Origin: Rhizophagus clarus
Taxonomy: Eukaryota > Glomeromycota > Glomeromycetes > Glomerales > Glomeraceae
Length of the DNA: 64,000 nucleotides
Direction of reading: 5' to 3'
Assembly (NCBI GenBank): GCA_015698045.1
Contig: BLAL01000053.1
Coordinates: 188,501-252,500 of the forward strand
How positions within the stretch are numbered: position 1 is the first letter of the stretch; each line of letters starts with the position of its first letter. This document shows, piece by piece, positions 1 through 13,246 of this stretch. Made by a program: the position numbers and the translations under genes. A model generated the notes under the pieces. It was not told where the DNA came from. It saw only the letters and a program-made list of their open reading frames with translations, and made no database searches.

Positions 1-162
1 TCGGTAAAAAATTTCCGGGTGGTTTTGTAACTTTTTAAAATTGTGGCTGTATTTATTTTTTTCAAAATTAACAAATTTAGATTTGTCGCCGAGGTGATAA
101 AATTATCAGCACAAAATTGTTAGCACCGGAGTTGACAAAAATGTCAGCACCAATTTGACAAA

Positions 163-700
163 ATGTCTGATCTACTGTCTGATCTATTGTTGGTTGACAA
201 AATGTCAGTTCCAAATATCAGCCTTATGCTGAACATTTTGTCCAGCTCAGCCAAAGTACTTCAACCATATTACCAGAAACACGTGATCTATCTTGGAGTC
301 TATATCCCGAATTATGTCTTCTCCCCTGCGCGTTCGTTATATCAAGTAATCGTTATTATTGCACTTCACCTCGATAATCAGCTAGTACACGATAAGAAAT
401 TTCATAAAGATTTGTTAAGAAAAAGATTCAACCGTTGTAACTGTAAATATCTTGTAGAAGAGTATTCTAACTGGTATGGAGTATCTTATACTATTAATAT
501 TAAAAGATTCAAGCAACCATCGCACGCAAGTATCTTTAACTTGTGTGATCAAAAGATCAAAAATTGATGACACATCATTTCCTCTATTACAAGGACTACG
601 GTTTGATTTAGTTCGTCCCAAGCAACAATCAATCCGATGGAATCGACTTACTAAAATGACCTTAAAACTTGAATTTCTGGCCCCCTTTATCTTGTGGTAA
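163..700 (+). pseudogene. degraded gag-like or other mobile-element protein fragment
   Basis: Two overlapping open stretches in different frames (163-567 and 476-700) read like one protein interrupted by a frameshift near 530. The first contains a segment YYQKHVIYLG followed by IPNYVFSPARS. A very similar segment, YYQNHVIYLGFPIP, occurs at the other end of the window near 63000, so the two are copies of one dispersed family. I do not recognise a named domain. The context of relics and the absence of an intact frame make a decayed mobile-element gene the best reading. Upstream, at 90-210, a word close to 'gacaaaatgtc' recurs several times. Confidence 0.4.
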
Positions 701-720
701 TGTGGCAGCAGGCTGAGTCT

Positions 721-1607
721 AGGTTGATATTAAAAACCGGGCGGGGCGATATCTGCTGCCAGGTAATGTATTTCATGTACATGTAGTTGTAGTTCGTAGG
801 TCTATTTTTTTTACCATTGTACTGAAAGCTTGCGTCTTTATCTGAAAGAGAATAATTTAATATTACATATTAATATTAATAGAATTACTTAACTTGAAAA
901 CTTTCGAACTGACCAAAAAAAGGAAATAAAAAATAAAATATAATAATCTTTCAAAGGTTACATGCTACATGTTGCGCTTCCGCAGTTGTATATAGTAGTT
1001 AAAAGTAAAATGAACGTGCTTGTGAGACATAAGATAAATTAAAGTCTCCACTGGAAATGGTACTGGATCTGGAGTCATTTATAAATATTATCTAGGTGTT
1101 AATAGTAATCAATTCTGGAAAATTTTCATTGTATTTTTAGAGTTTATATATTTAAAAAATGTATATTGTAAAGTTACTTTTATAATTATAATTTTTTGCT
1201 CATTGTAATAAAATAAAAGATTTTCATTTGTAATTTATTTGCAGCGAATTTAAGCAATATATAATATATATTATAATCATTTTTATTGATACAAGATTTG
1301 CCGTCACAAATCTCATGGAATTTACTAGGTTCCATGAAGTACTAATTTACTTTATCAATCTATTTTGAAATTATTCAGTATGCTGAAACGTAATGATCCG
1401 ATCCTTGAGTCAATACTAATATTACTATTTTTGATTTATGAAAAGTATGAGGTTTTGATTAATCAATTGGCTTGCTGTCAGGATGTAAATTTAAATAATT
1501 TGTCAATAAATCCACATATAATTCCTCAGGTGGAATTTCTCTATAAGTATTACTGTATCTGAAATTTCTTTAGAAGTTAAATCAAAGAAAGAATCAGTAG
1601 TACCAAT
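721..1607. other. intergenic region upstream of the BTB-TLDc gene
   Basis: AT-rich sequence with no convincing gene. A short stem (ggcagcag/ctgctgcc) lies at about 703-760, and another (catggaa/ttccatg) at about 1314-1337. An open stretch at 1365-1562 has no ATG start at its beginning and no family resemblance. Confidence 0.5.
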
Positions 1608-1639
1608 CACATGTACTGTAAGTCACATGTACAGTAAGT
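1608..1639 (+). repeat. 16-bp tandem duplication in the promoter region
   Basis: Two adjacent 16-bp copies, cacatgtactgtaagt and cacatgtacagtaagt, differ at one base. They lie about 100 bp upstream of the BTB-TLDc start codon, so they could be a duplicated regulatory site, but nothing in the sequence proves this. Confidence 0.6.
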
Positions 1640-1660
1640 GTGTCAAATGATTTTCATGTC

Positions 1661-1670
1661 TATTTAAATA
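1661..1670 (+). promoter_or_regulatory. possible TATA-like element of the BTB-TLDc gene
   Basis: The word tatttaaata sits 66 bases before the start codon at 1736 and just after the duplicated 16-bp motif. In this AT-rich background the match is weak evidence. Confidence 0.25.
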
Positions 1671-1735
1671 AGGTTTAAAGCTAAACCTTTTTGGATTCTC
1701 TTTCATTTTCTCATTCTTTTTATTTAAAAATTATA

Positions 1736-3214
1736 ATGGTTGGTAATAAACTTTTGCCAAAATTATCACAAGATTTACTTGAAATTTTAAATGATGAAGA
1801 TTATTATGATATTACAATTGAAGTTGGTAATGACCCTTACGTAAAAGTATTTCGGGCTCATATGGTTATTTTAAATTATCGTTCTTCATATTTAAGAAGA
1901 ATTTTGTCAACCAATAAAAAGAAAAATGATGAAGTCTTAACATTTATTAAATTATCGAATATTATACCAGAAATTTTTCAAGTAATATTAAGGTAAAAAA
2001 ATTAATTATAGTATTTATGCGATTATTTCATAAATATATCTTAAATTAATTATTTACTTAGGTATATCTATGGAGGAAAAATTTCTTTGGAGGAATATGA
2101 TATTCCAGATATAATTAAAATCATGATTGCTACCAAAGAACTGGGTCTTCAGGAATTAATCCCCTATTTGGAATCATTTTTGATTGAGAATAAAACAAAT
2201 TGGATAGAGCAAAATTTTGATTTGATATATCAAACATGTTTTGAAAATGATTCTTTCTTAGAACTTCAGAAGTGTTGCAAAGATTTAATTTCAAAAGAAC
2301 CAAACAAGATATTTAATTCACCAAATTTCTCTTCAATTCCAGAAAAACTTTTGACCACGCTTATCCAAAATGATAATCTTCAAATGAACGAAATTCAAGT
2401 TTGGGAACATGTAATTAAATGGGGGCTTGCACAAAATCCAGAACTTCCCTCTGACCTCGCAAGTTTTTCAAAAGAAGATTTTAATATTTTAAAGAATACA
2501 TTACAACGATATATTCCTTTTATTAAATTCCGTAATTTGACTTCCAAAGAATTTTTAAAAAAAGTAAAACCTTATAAAAAAATCTTACCAAAGGAATTAT
2601 ATAATGATTTATTAGAATATTTTTTGGATGATGATAACGATTTAATTAAAAGATCAGAACCTCGCACTGTTAAAGAAAATAATATTGATTCTAAAATAAT
2701 TACATCTCAACATGCTGAATTAATCTCAAAATGGATTGATAGATTAGAAAATACGGACAAACTGATAACTTCATATAAATTCAAATTATTATACCGAGAC
2801 TCTTGTGATGGGAATGAATTTTTAAATTTTGATAAGTTCCGAGAGATTTGTAAAAATCAACCTCGTACCGTGATAGTTACTAAAGTGAAAGATAGTAACG
2901 AAGTTATTGGAGGATATAATCCGGTTGAATGGAAATGTGAATTTTATGAAGCTACTAAAGATAGTTTTATATTCTCTTTTAGTAATAATAGTATTGAAAA
3001 TTACATTTTAAGTCGTGTTAACGTTAAGAATGAAGAGTATGCTATATATTGTGGAGGAACTAATTTAGGTCCAGCATTTGATGGTGACTTGACAATTTAC
3101 AAGTATGGTCCTGATGTATTAGAGTATAAATGCCAAAGAGAATCTTATGAAAAATTAATTACAAGCAAAAATTCAGATATTCTAGAAGAATTTGAAGTAT
3201 TTCAAGTTGAGTAA
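1736..3214 (+). CDS. BTB-BACK-TLDc domain protein, two exons
   Basis: Predicted exons 1736-1992 and 2062-3214, joined across a 69-bp GT-AG intron, give 469 residues. The junction rebuilds the BTB strand ILRYIYGG, which confirms the splice. The start at 1736 (MVGNKLLPKLSQDL) fits the family better than an upstream non-ATG extension. Domains in order: BTB/POZ at about 15-115 (DYYDITIEVG, FRAHMVILNYRSSYLRRIL), BACK at about 120-225 (VWEHVIKWGLAQNP), and TLDc at about 300-469 (SQHAELISKWIDR, FKLLYRDSCDG, YAIYCGGTNLGPAFDGDL). BTB-BACK proteins commonly act as Cullin-3 adaptors, and TLDc domains are linked to oxidative-stress protection or V-ATPase binding; neither role is shown here. The family is strongly expanded in Glomeromycotina. 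The gene looks intact, with no partner gene beside it. Confidence 0.93.
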
Positions 3215-5624
3215 GATTTATGTAATTTGTCCCTAAAAATATTAGAATAATACAAGATAGAATGCAATACAGTTTTAGATATGTTATTTATATTGAGATG
3301 TAATGTCCCTAAATAAATTAATGTCTTTATTGTCCAAATACAGTAAAAATACAGCATATACAATTATTTAACATTACAAAAGTGAGTCGGTTAACTAAGA
3401 TTGAATAACTAATAAATTTAGCATACTTTTTATGATTTTATGGAAATATTCAAAACTTATCACTCTTTAATTGCTTCCGAAAATATAAACATCAAAAAAT
3501 AAATTAATGTATAAATGTAGATGAAAATCAGGTGCACTGAAACACGTAACTTTAGGTCATTTTTTTTTTATTCATTCAATATATATTTAAGTAAATATCT
3601 AACCATAATTGATTTTTTTTTATAAATGATTATATTGTCTATAATTAATATAAAATAAAATGCAATATACCGACATTTTAATAACCAAGATATATTCAAC
3701 AACTGACTAATTACTGATTCATCATGTCATAAAAGAAATTCTGGCAAAGGTTTCGTTATATCCATTGTAATAGCATTATTGTGACAAGAAATTATAATAA
3801 GAAATAATAGAAGACATAATTAACTTAAGCTGTCTAATCCAAATATTAATAAAGAAATTTTGACAGGGAGAAGTGAAGAATGTTCAGATGGGAGGCTCAG
3901 TCAAGAGATAGATGGCCAAGTAGATGTTGCACGTTGCACGTTAAAAATGATTTATGTATTAGTCACGTGATTAATTTCGTTTTTATCGGAAACTTCTTTG
4001 ATTTCTAAAAGAAAACGACTCCCGAAGGAAGTCCAGAAGCCGTGACTAATTTTTTCGCGAAAACTTTTTCAAGACTAAATAAATAGAGTACATTTATATT
4101 TTGCGATCCTTCGTTCATGGGAAAAATCTAAAATCTCAATAATAATTAGACGTAAATTAATATTTAAAATTCAGATACGTTTGTGATTATTAGTTAAATT
4201 ATTCTAAAAAAAAAGTTTATATTATTTGTAATTTTACACGAGAACATTATTTCTTCATGAAATAAACTTTCCTACTGATTTACCGTGAATATTATACAGA
4301 AAAGTTTAACTTACATGGGTTATATCATTTAAAAAAAATTCAGTAACGTACAGTACATATTTGGTTTTATTTGTTAATTTTGAGAAATAATATCGTCTCG
4401 AGTAATTATTTATTATTACTTATTAGTTATATTATATTCGTATTTTATTTAATCATTATTTCTTTGATCGATCTAATTAATGTGTTGTTTTGAAGGAATA
4501 TTCGCAAGAATAAAAATAAAAAGCCGAATCTCAATAAGTTACTTAATAATACTAATTAATTATCGAGAAACATTGTAAAAAGTATAGAAAGTTTATTATA
4601 ATATTTATTTTACAATTTTTTTATTTTCTCGTGGAAATGTAAAATTAACTAAAATTTTATGTAATATGTGTTCATGACTTTCTATTTTCGGTTACATTTA
4701 AAAATAAAATTCTCAAAAAAAAAAAAAAATATTTTTTTAACAAAATAAAAGAAATAACTTATGATCACCACTCTTTTAATTTATCTAAATTTGTTCATAT
4801 TGATGAATTTTTTCTTTGATACAGTGAATGATTGATTGAATTACCTTCTTTATTTTTTTTTTAAAAAAAAAAATAAAAATAAAAAAAATTATCTGTGCAG
4901 TTGAAACGCCATGTGCATGAATATTTCTGATATATTAGATAAAATCTCAATTTTATTTATTTTTAATAAAAAAAAATATATTGTTATTAATAGTTTGAAT
5001 AAATTATCATATGGAATTTGCAAGAATCAAATAAATTCTTAACATAAGAATTTAAAAATTCTCATGGCATGTAAATTTTAAAATCATGAGATATCATGTT
5101 TCACATATGATTATATCATTTTTAAAATTGATTTGATTTAAAATTCATCATTACAAAATTGTAAAATTAATTTTTTTTTATCTCCGTTTTTTATTCCTTT
5201 ACAGAATTTCATTGCCTGAAAATAAATTGTCATTTAATATGCGTTTAATGATCCTATTATTCTTGATTTTTAAATAGCTCATTTTAGAAACTTATAGAAC
5301 CTCCTTACCATAAGCTGTTAAAACGCGAAAAAGGAAATTTTTCACGTGATTTGTAGTTTGTGGCACGTGACTTTTGGCCGGCATTACGACGTTAAGAAAT
5401 TAAATATGTGAATCGTAAAAACTTTAATATCTCATTAAATCGAATAGTATTTCATTGTGATTTGATTATCTATTCTCATTTTTTAAAAATAAAATCGTAG
5501 TAATATTAGATGTAATAAATTTAATAAGAAATTTCATATAAAAACGCCAATTTTTTTTTCTCCAAATTCGAAACGCTTTTTTTAATCAAAAAAAAAAAAA
5601 AAAAAAAAAAAAAATAGTCACAAT
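3215..5624. other. intergenic, no gene recognised
   Basis: Very AT-rich sequence with homopolymer A and T runs (near 4713, 4850 and 5588-5614). CACGTG-type words occur near 3963, 5343 and 5374. A duplicated gttgcac occurs near 3937-3950. I see no coding frame or structured RNA. Confidence 0.5.
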
Positions 5625-5813
5625 ATGCCTTCGAATAATTCTTCGAATCATGAAAAGTCATTTATTGTTCTTGCTCCAATTAACAATGGTAGAACGTCAA
5701 GAACTTCAATGATAGATCGAAGGAGAAAGAAACGAATACAACAAAATATGAATAAAGCTATAAGCAGATTACAAATCCGACAAGATGAACCTTCCGTGAT
5801 AAATTACAAGTGA
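5625..5813 (+). CDS. hypothetical small basic protein
   Basis: A 62-codon ATG frame follows directly after a run of 27 A residues. It starts MPSNNSSNHEKSFIVLAP and has a basic middle (IDRRRKKRIQQNMNKAISRLQIRQ) that could form an amphipathic helix. I do not recognise the family. The base composition is less AT-rich than its flanks, which is the main reason to list it. It could equally be the first exon of a longer gene or a chance frame. Confidence 0.3.
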   Translation: MPSNNSSNHEKSFIVLAPINNGRTSRTSMIDRRRKKRIQQNMNKAISRLQIRQDEPSVINYK

Positions 5814-8335
5814 TCCATCAATAGATTTTTTTTTCAATGGGTCATATAACTTTTAGATTTATACAAAATTAGATTAACATTAGAAGTTCATTTCGCGTAG
5901 GATCGATCACATTGCTAATTATTATTATTTTATGTATTTTTTTTTTGAACATTATTACAGTAAATTGAAAAAATTTGGCATCAATGTATATCAACCTTAC
6001 TAAATTTCTGCTTTTTTTACCGTTATAAATTCGTAAAAATAAAGTATATTCGGATACAGAATGTTATCAATTAAAATTATTCGTTTTTTTCATTTATTTG
6101 TTTATTGCTTTTCGTACGACTACGGACAAATATTTAGATGATCACTTTCAACTATTTTAGTTAAATGGCTAAGTTAATAATTAACGGATTCATTTAGTAA
6201 AATCCGTTTAATATTTTGAATAATCCGGATTTACTGTAATGTTAAGAATGAAATATTTATAGAACGTAACTTGAGTCATGGACACCTAAAAATAACAAAC
6301 GTGCACGCAACGCCAAAAGTTTTCTAAAGACCAATTTATTCAAAAAATCAATTAAACAAAAATTTACTATGTCCAATAAATAAATGAAACATAATGAGAC
6401 TAAATTTTAAAAGTTATACTAATAATTCTGATATTTCATCTATAGTGTATCCCAAACAAAAATTGTAAATTCATTTGACATATTTTCAAGCTTTAGCCAC
6501 AAGAAGGTTATATAATTATTAAACATACAGTATACTTGCAATATCGATATGACGGAATAATTGACCCAACACTATTTAGTCATATGCTAACGATGAATTT
6601 TTTTTTCCAATACGTAACGGTTAACACACGTGATTGTATGAATGAATAATAATAAATTAGAATGAGTTTGCTAGATTTTTGAAAATTTTAAAAAGTAATA
6701 TATTATTTACATTTATCTTATCGTATTGCCTACTTAAAAGTATTTTAAATCGGTAATATAAATTATTAATGTCATCCATAATTTTGCAAAAGCGATGGGT
6801 CATAAGCATATGAAACTCCTGATCTAATATCTCCACATGGTCTGAATTGAGGATTTACCGGTTAATGAGGTTCGAAGTAGAGGTGAAAAATTTGGCAATA
6901 ATTCAATAATTGGAATTGTTTCATTTGTTGTTGAAGAAATGTCATATGATTCTGTCATTTAAATCTGATGATGATCATTTCGGGTAGTTAGATTGGCAAA
7001 ATTGTAGGAAGGATACGTGGAACTAGTGATTCCGCATTCTTTTGGTAAATTGACTCACTTTCTTTGCGAGTTCTTTTTTGGAAGGGTATGACGTTGAGGT
7101 TTTGCATCCCCTAGATAATATCATTAAACGTTTGAGGGTGGTGAAATGAATACAACGTATGTAAATATAGATAGGTAAAGGATGCGAATTTAACGTCATT
7201 GTATAAATTGAAGTTCCTTTGTATATTGATATATCTTTAAAGATGAGGATGATAACAGATAATATTGCGATAAAAAGAATTTATTTTTCTAATGAGAAAA
7301 TCAACTTTTTGAAAGTTTTTTTTAAAAAAAAGGAAGAAAATATCTTCTCAAACATCTTATTTTTGATATACGTTACATGTCTTGTTGTAACGATCCTGTC
7401 CCATTTTTCTTCTCGTAAAGACTTCCTTATTGCTTTGTCTAGCGACTTGATCAGGGCTTAAGAAAATTTTTATTTTCAATGATCATTTTGGTCCATTCTT
7501 TGTAAGATAAAAACAAAAATATACTTTCCATACTTAAATCTATATTAAAATGAGTAAAAATACGATTTTCATTATTCACTTTATCAATTTACGTTCACAC
7601 CTTAAAAGAATCTTGACCTTAGTTTCTTACTTTGGTTATATCCTTGATTTTGTCATTTTCTTATTTGATGTCGTTCTCCTCTTCTTTAATATAGACTTTT
7701 TTTTTTTCTATAAACAAAAAATTTTTTTTAATGGTTAGAAAATTAGAAAAAATTATAATTTCAAAAAATTTTATTAACATTGATAAATTATTTTTTTGAA
7801 GGTTGATCGAGAGTCCGTGACAATAATGTTTTTATACTTAATAAAATAAATAAATATTATTGACTTTAATAAAAATTCGTTAAAAATCAAATAATCCCAA
7901 CAGAAATTTTATTAGATTTTTAAAAACTGACTACAGTAGCATTATTATTGTAATTCCTTCTCGTGAACATTCCCTTCTATCATTAATGTTAATAACAGAT
8001 CGATACGATAACTTTAGTAAATGAATTGAAAAAAAAAAATTTAAAATCCAATTTTTTTTTTTTTCTTTACACAAAAAAAATTAATTTGTGGCGTGATGAC
8101 TCGCATCAACTATGCGGTAGCCGATCATGGAGTACAAAATAGCTAATAAATTTTTTAACATTACACCGAAATTTTTTTTTTTTTTTTTTTTTTAAGATTT
8201 TAAAAGACTTGTGATCTACCATCTAACAATAACAATTAAACTTCTTTTTCGTCCTCAATATAAAGTAACGCCTACGCAAATAAGCTCAATAATTCAATTT
8301 ATTCCCGCAAAAAGAAATACGACATAAAATCGAAT
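5814..8335. other. intergenic, possible decayed minus-strand coding traces
   Basis: No intact gene. On the minus strand at about 6790-7140 short open stretches in alternating frames read like eroded coding DNA (for example MTESYDISSTTNETIPII), but I cannot assign a family. The open frames at 7219-7461 and 7550-7738 on the plus strand are low-complexity and unconvincing. Confidence 0.4.
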
Positions 8336-9974
8336 ATGAAAGAAGAACACGATACACAAATTCAAATAGAATCTATAATTAATGTCTCTGATAAAGATTC
8401 TAACTCGGTAGTCATCAATCATAAAAAATGTTATAATAAAAGTAGAAAACCATGGTGCAAAGAATGTGTTCCTTATTGCATAATTGAAGGATGGACTAGT
8501 GAAAATCATGATGTTGATGAATTCATCAAGGATACAATTCATGATGCAAAATTACTCTATGTCGGGAGTAATCATTGTCCATTCTTTCTTGAATGGGTAC
8601 CATTTGATAGATTTGAAGATATAAAACAGATTGGTGTTGGTGGATTTGCAAAAGTATTCTCTGCAACATGGATTGATGGCCAAGCAAAATATAAAAGACA
8701 AGATGACGGAAGTTGGAAAAAATTAGATCCTGAACCTATAAAAGTTGCTTTAAAAAGGTTGAATGAATCACAAAATATGTCAGCTGAATACTTGAATGAG
8801 GTATGTACTGTATTTATAATTTTTTTTTTTTTCCTGCATATTCATATTTACATATTAATTTAAATATCAATAATAGATTAAAACGCATTGGAAATTAAAT
8901 AAATTATATAGAAATTTACTAAAATTTTATGGGATGACTAGGGATCCAGAAACTAAAGAATTTGTGATGATTACACAATTTGCAGAAAAAGGGAATTTGA
9001 GATCATTTCTTTCAAATAATTTCAACAACATTTTATGGAAAGATAAATTATATTTATTGTATAAATTAATAACAGATCTTAATTATTTGCATAAATTAAG
9101 TTATTTTCATAAGGATTTTCACAGTGGAAATATATTATTGATTGATGATTGGTCTTATATTTCAGATTTTGGATTATCTGGATTATCAAATAAACAAAAA
9201 TCAAATAATGAAATATGTGGAGTATTGCCGTATATTGCTCCAGAAGTTTTGAAGGAAAAACCATATACATTATCTTCTGATATTTATAGTTTTGGCGTGA
9301 TTATGGCTGAATTATCATCCGGGAAACCACCATTTCATAAAAGAAAACATGATTTTACCTTAGCGTTAGAAATATGTAATGGTCTCAGACCAGATTTTGG
9401 AAAAGGAACTCCTGAAGCTTACAAAAAATTAGCTTATGGTTGTATGAATGCTATTCCAGATCAAAGACCAACAGCAGAGGAATTATGTAATATATTAGAA
9501 TTTTGGCATGAATGTTATGATGAAAAGTATAAAAAAAAAGAAAGATTTGGTTATAAAGTAAAAGATATTAAATCTATGTTCGAAGAAGCTGATAAAGAGA
9601 TATCAAATATTTCAACTTCATATGAAAAGAATTCTGATGCTATATACACCAGTAGAGTGTTTTCATTCAATAATTTATCAGAACCTAATAATCCATCAAT
9701 TAATAATTCTTTGTACCAAAATGAAGAAGAAAATGAAATAGGTATTTTATTTAATATTTTTTATTATAAAACAGCTAATCCTATAATTACCGATTTTAAT
9801 ATTTGAATTGTCAAGATTCTGGATTATATAACTTAAAGATTTCAGACTCATTACAGCTGAGCGGTAATATATTTGTATATGTTAATTATTATACCCATGA
9901 TATTCATGATATTCATTGATATTTCTATTTGAATTACAGGTGATGAAAATAATGTTGATGACCAGGTAAATTGA
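8336..9974 (+). CDS. protein kinase domain protein with N-terminal Cys motif
   Basis: Exons 8336-8800 and 8877-9741 are joined in phase 0 (..EYLNE|IKTHWKL..). A third exon at 9940-9974 fits the frame exactly (..NEIG|DENNVDDQVN stop), giving 454 residues; otherwise the frame runs on to 9806. Catalytic features are complete: glycine loop GVGGFAKVF at about 100-108, VALK lysine at 140, a probable helix-C glutamate at 155, HKDFHSGN at 233-240, DFG at 252, then APE and a KRPT-like C-lobe end. The N-terminus carries WCKECVPYC and the linker ENHDVDEFI, typical of the tyrosine-kinase-like families expanded in Rhizophagus. It is probably an active Ser/Thr or dual-specificity kinase with unknown substrate. 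The alternative C-terminal ends need transcript data. Confidence 0.9.
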
Positions 9975-12900
9975 GTAATTGTAAGATTTTTCCTTTTTAA
10001 ATATAATATTTTTGAGAATTATATATAAGTATATGTATCTAGTTTATGATTTTATATAAATTATACCATTCTTCATATTTTATTATTTAGTGAATATCGG
10101 TAAATTTGAAGGTGTGATCAGCTACTGTAAGATTATCACCGTAATTTTAAACTAATGAGCAAAAGGTTATGACGTTATTTGTGTGGGTTTTCCGGTAAAC
10201 ATTTATGTTTTTATACAGTATATAGATCAAACATTACATGATTTATTATATTTTACCCCACAGCTCCTAATTAAAATTCGCGTTTTTTTTCTTGATATCC
10301 CACGGATGGTGTTTATTTAAAAAGATGGACAAAAGGTCTATCAATATTGAATTATTAATCAAAATAGTTAAAACAAGTATATTTGGTGCGTAACCGTGAT
10401 ATAAATCAGTTATTTCGTAGGGAACTGTGATTTTCACGGCTGCGCCATGAAAATTATGATATTCCACAGTGGCTGATTAGCACCTACTTTACTCGCTGAA
10501 TGGAAAATTAGCTTTTTAAGTAAAAAAATTATAAATGATACAATACTAATAATAAATTTGATAGCTTTAGTCACTAAAATAAATGAATGAATGAATGAAT
10601 GAATAAATCAAATATAATTAAACTTTTTATAAATAATTTGACTGGAACCGAAAATATTATTTGTACAAATTATTTTAGGCCGAATTTGTGACGTTATACA
10701 ATGAATTTGAAATACACATAATGATCTCCAATCGTTTATTGAATATGGTATTTATATTTATGTTAATGTTATTCTTTCGTTGAATGAGAAAGATTTCACT
10801 TCAAGTATTATTCGTTAAGAAAATTATATCTTGATATTAATACTGTATATCATAAGAATATTTTGCTAACATAAATGAATTAATATACAGTTAACAAAAA
10901 AGTGGCTTATATGTTATTGCATTAATCTCTTACTGAGAAAAAAAGGCCTGGATTGCTCAAAGTCAGAGAAACAGAACTAGAATATTACTGAATTCTATTG
11001 AAATATACTATTTATAATGATAATACAATATAAATTTATTATAATTGACAAAAATACATTTATTCTTTGATTAAAAAACGATTTATTTGTGTAAGTAACG
11101 ATTTTCTTGTCTAAGCAACGGCAATTTTAAGCCTATATTTTGGAATATTTGGAATACTCATAAAAAAATTTGTTCAATTTATCAATTATGCGGTGCAATG
11201 AAAGTATGAAACCTGTTTATTTTTTGTTTTATAAAGTTCGGAGATGACGGATATAATAATTATTCCAATTTAATATAATTATTATCGTTATTATTTAACA
11301 TTATTGATGAGCTGATGAACTAATGTTTAACATTCATTTATTTATCATATAAGACAAAAAGCTCTCGTCCATTTTTAAAGTGAAATACTGAATATAATTT
11401 TAAATAGTTATTCGGCTCGAAGTGTCGAATAAGTGATTTATCCAGTATCATATGATTTCAAAATTGAAAAAAATGATACCAGATAACACAATTTACACAA
11501 CCCTAGGGCGATTCTCACACCTAAGAAACACCGAAAAAAAAGCTTAAGGCTGCATCAGCATATTCCGAAACTATATATGAAAAATAGATAAAAGAGTTCT
11601 ATAGAATGACTAAATTTTTTGACAAAGTTTGATCAAGTGAATTCAGGATTGCCAATTGGATAATTTATTATCCAATACTACTTTACGTGACATATAAAGT
11701 AGATAGTCACTTCTTCGAACTAAATAGGAGAAAAATATGATGAAAAGAACCTCTTCTCAAATCCAATCTCCACATAGTCGTTAAAATTGAAGGTTAGTTT
11801 GTTTACGTATGGTCGTAACCAGTTAATATTAATTGGAATTCTGTAGAGAAATGTTGATGAACAAATCTATGATCAAAAACAATGAAAACCTCTTTTTAAT
11901 CATATACTGTAGTCTCCAACGAACTAAAACCCTAGAAGATAAGAGTGTTATAAAAAATTTGGACAATATTAAAAATGTTTTTTTCTAACTCATTATACGA
12001 TTATTTGAGATTTATCTATATTTATCTATCAAAGGTTAACATTGTTGCATAGAAAAATGATTTATTTAGATTACACCGCAATAAATTCCGTATTTATGTA
12101 TCTTGCCCTAATTATATAATCTTGAAAAGTTCTGGGCTGAATTATATGTTTCAAATCCTATCTTTTCTTAAAGAAATAATAGGTTGATAACTTTTGATCT
12201 AGGTAATGAACGTTTTGTAATTATCATCTTATTTCAGTACATTTTCCAGACACTTTCTAGACATAACCGGATATCTTCGCTCATTTTTATAGGGGATTTA
12301 TTTTTTTTTTAAAAAAAAAATAATTACTGTTCAAATATTTATGAAATATAAAATTTGTTGAATGCAGGATCATTGTAGGTGAATTTTTATTTTCTACATT
12401 ATAGTTTTGATAAGAGTCTTAATCAGGTGTTACGTGATTTTTATAATTAATTTTAGTTTTATTATACTATTACAAAAGAGCGCCGACTATCTAAAACCTC
12501 TTTAAACTGGCAGATGTATCAACGTAGTTATCATAATCACAACTATTAATTCTCCAGCACGCACCATTTTTAAATGAAAGAAGTAGAAGACTGAGACCCT
12601 TACTTTTATAAGAAATTATGAAATTATTTAAGAAAAATTAAAGTATGCCTTTAAATTTAAAGTAGTACTAGTAATTGTATTCGCGTGCTTGTTGGTTGTG
12701 ATCATTTTTCTGTCGTTCCTGATTTACATTAAATAATATTACATCTATATTACTATATTAGTGTACAATTGCCTGATTTACAGATTTACTGAATTTTGCA
12801 GTTAATTTGTCTTTTCTTTGCTATAGGGTTTACATTCTATAGAATGCCGGAGTGGACAGATGTTTAAAGTAAATGCTAAACCGTTTGACGTTTAAGGTTA

Positions 12901-13246
12901 ACTGCGAAGTCCAAATGATTTGCCGTTACCATCAAATGATTTATTTACTGTTACCGTTACATTATTTGACTTTACGGTCAAATCCTTTGCCAATACCATC
13001 AAACTGTCTGACAATATCGTCAGACAGTTTTATATTACAAATAAGCAAAGCATTTAACGTTAAAGTGCAAACAATTTGTCAACAAGTAGAACGTTTAATA
13101 TTATGAACCAATCAAAATTCTTATATTTTTTTTATCCAATTCTTAATTTGTATAAATTTGCCTAAATTGCCTTTTATATTTAAAAAAATTTCCTAAAAAT
13201 GTTTAATTTCATATTACTCATTATAGTATGACCAAAATAAATTTTT
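9975..13246. other. intergenic, no gene recognised
   Basis: No coding frame I can support. Contains an ATGA microsatellite at 10582-10605 and a perfect small hairpin at 11655-11676 (attggataa, 4-base loop, ttatccaat). At about 12860-13040 a degenerate tandem of words like 'ccatcaaatgattt' alternates with 'gttacc'. Confidence 0.5.

Noticed and set aside
415..621. Open frame on the minus strand, 68 codons
   Set aside because: It overlaps the plus-strand gag-like fragment and has no family features; a shadow frame.
1365..1562. 65-codon open frame upstream of the BTB gene
   Set aside because: Does not start with ATG, has no recognisable features and lies in AT-rich DNA.
6860..6885. ggttcgaa word resembling a tRNA B box
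   Set aside because: No matching A box or cloverleaf around it.
7219..7738. Two short hydrophobic open frames
   Set aside because: Composition is dominated by Phe/Ile/Leu from T-rich DNA; no support as genes.
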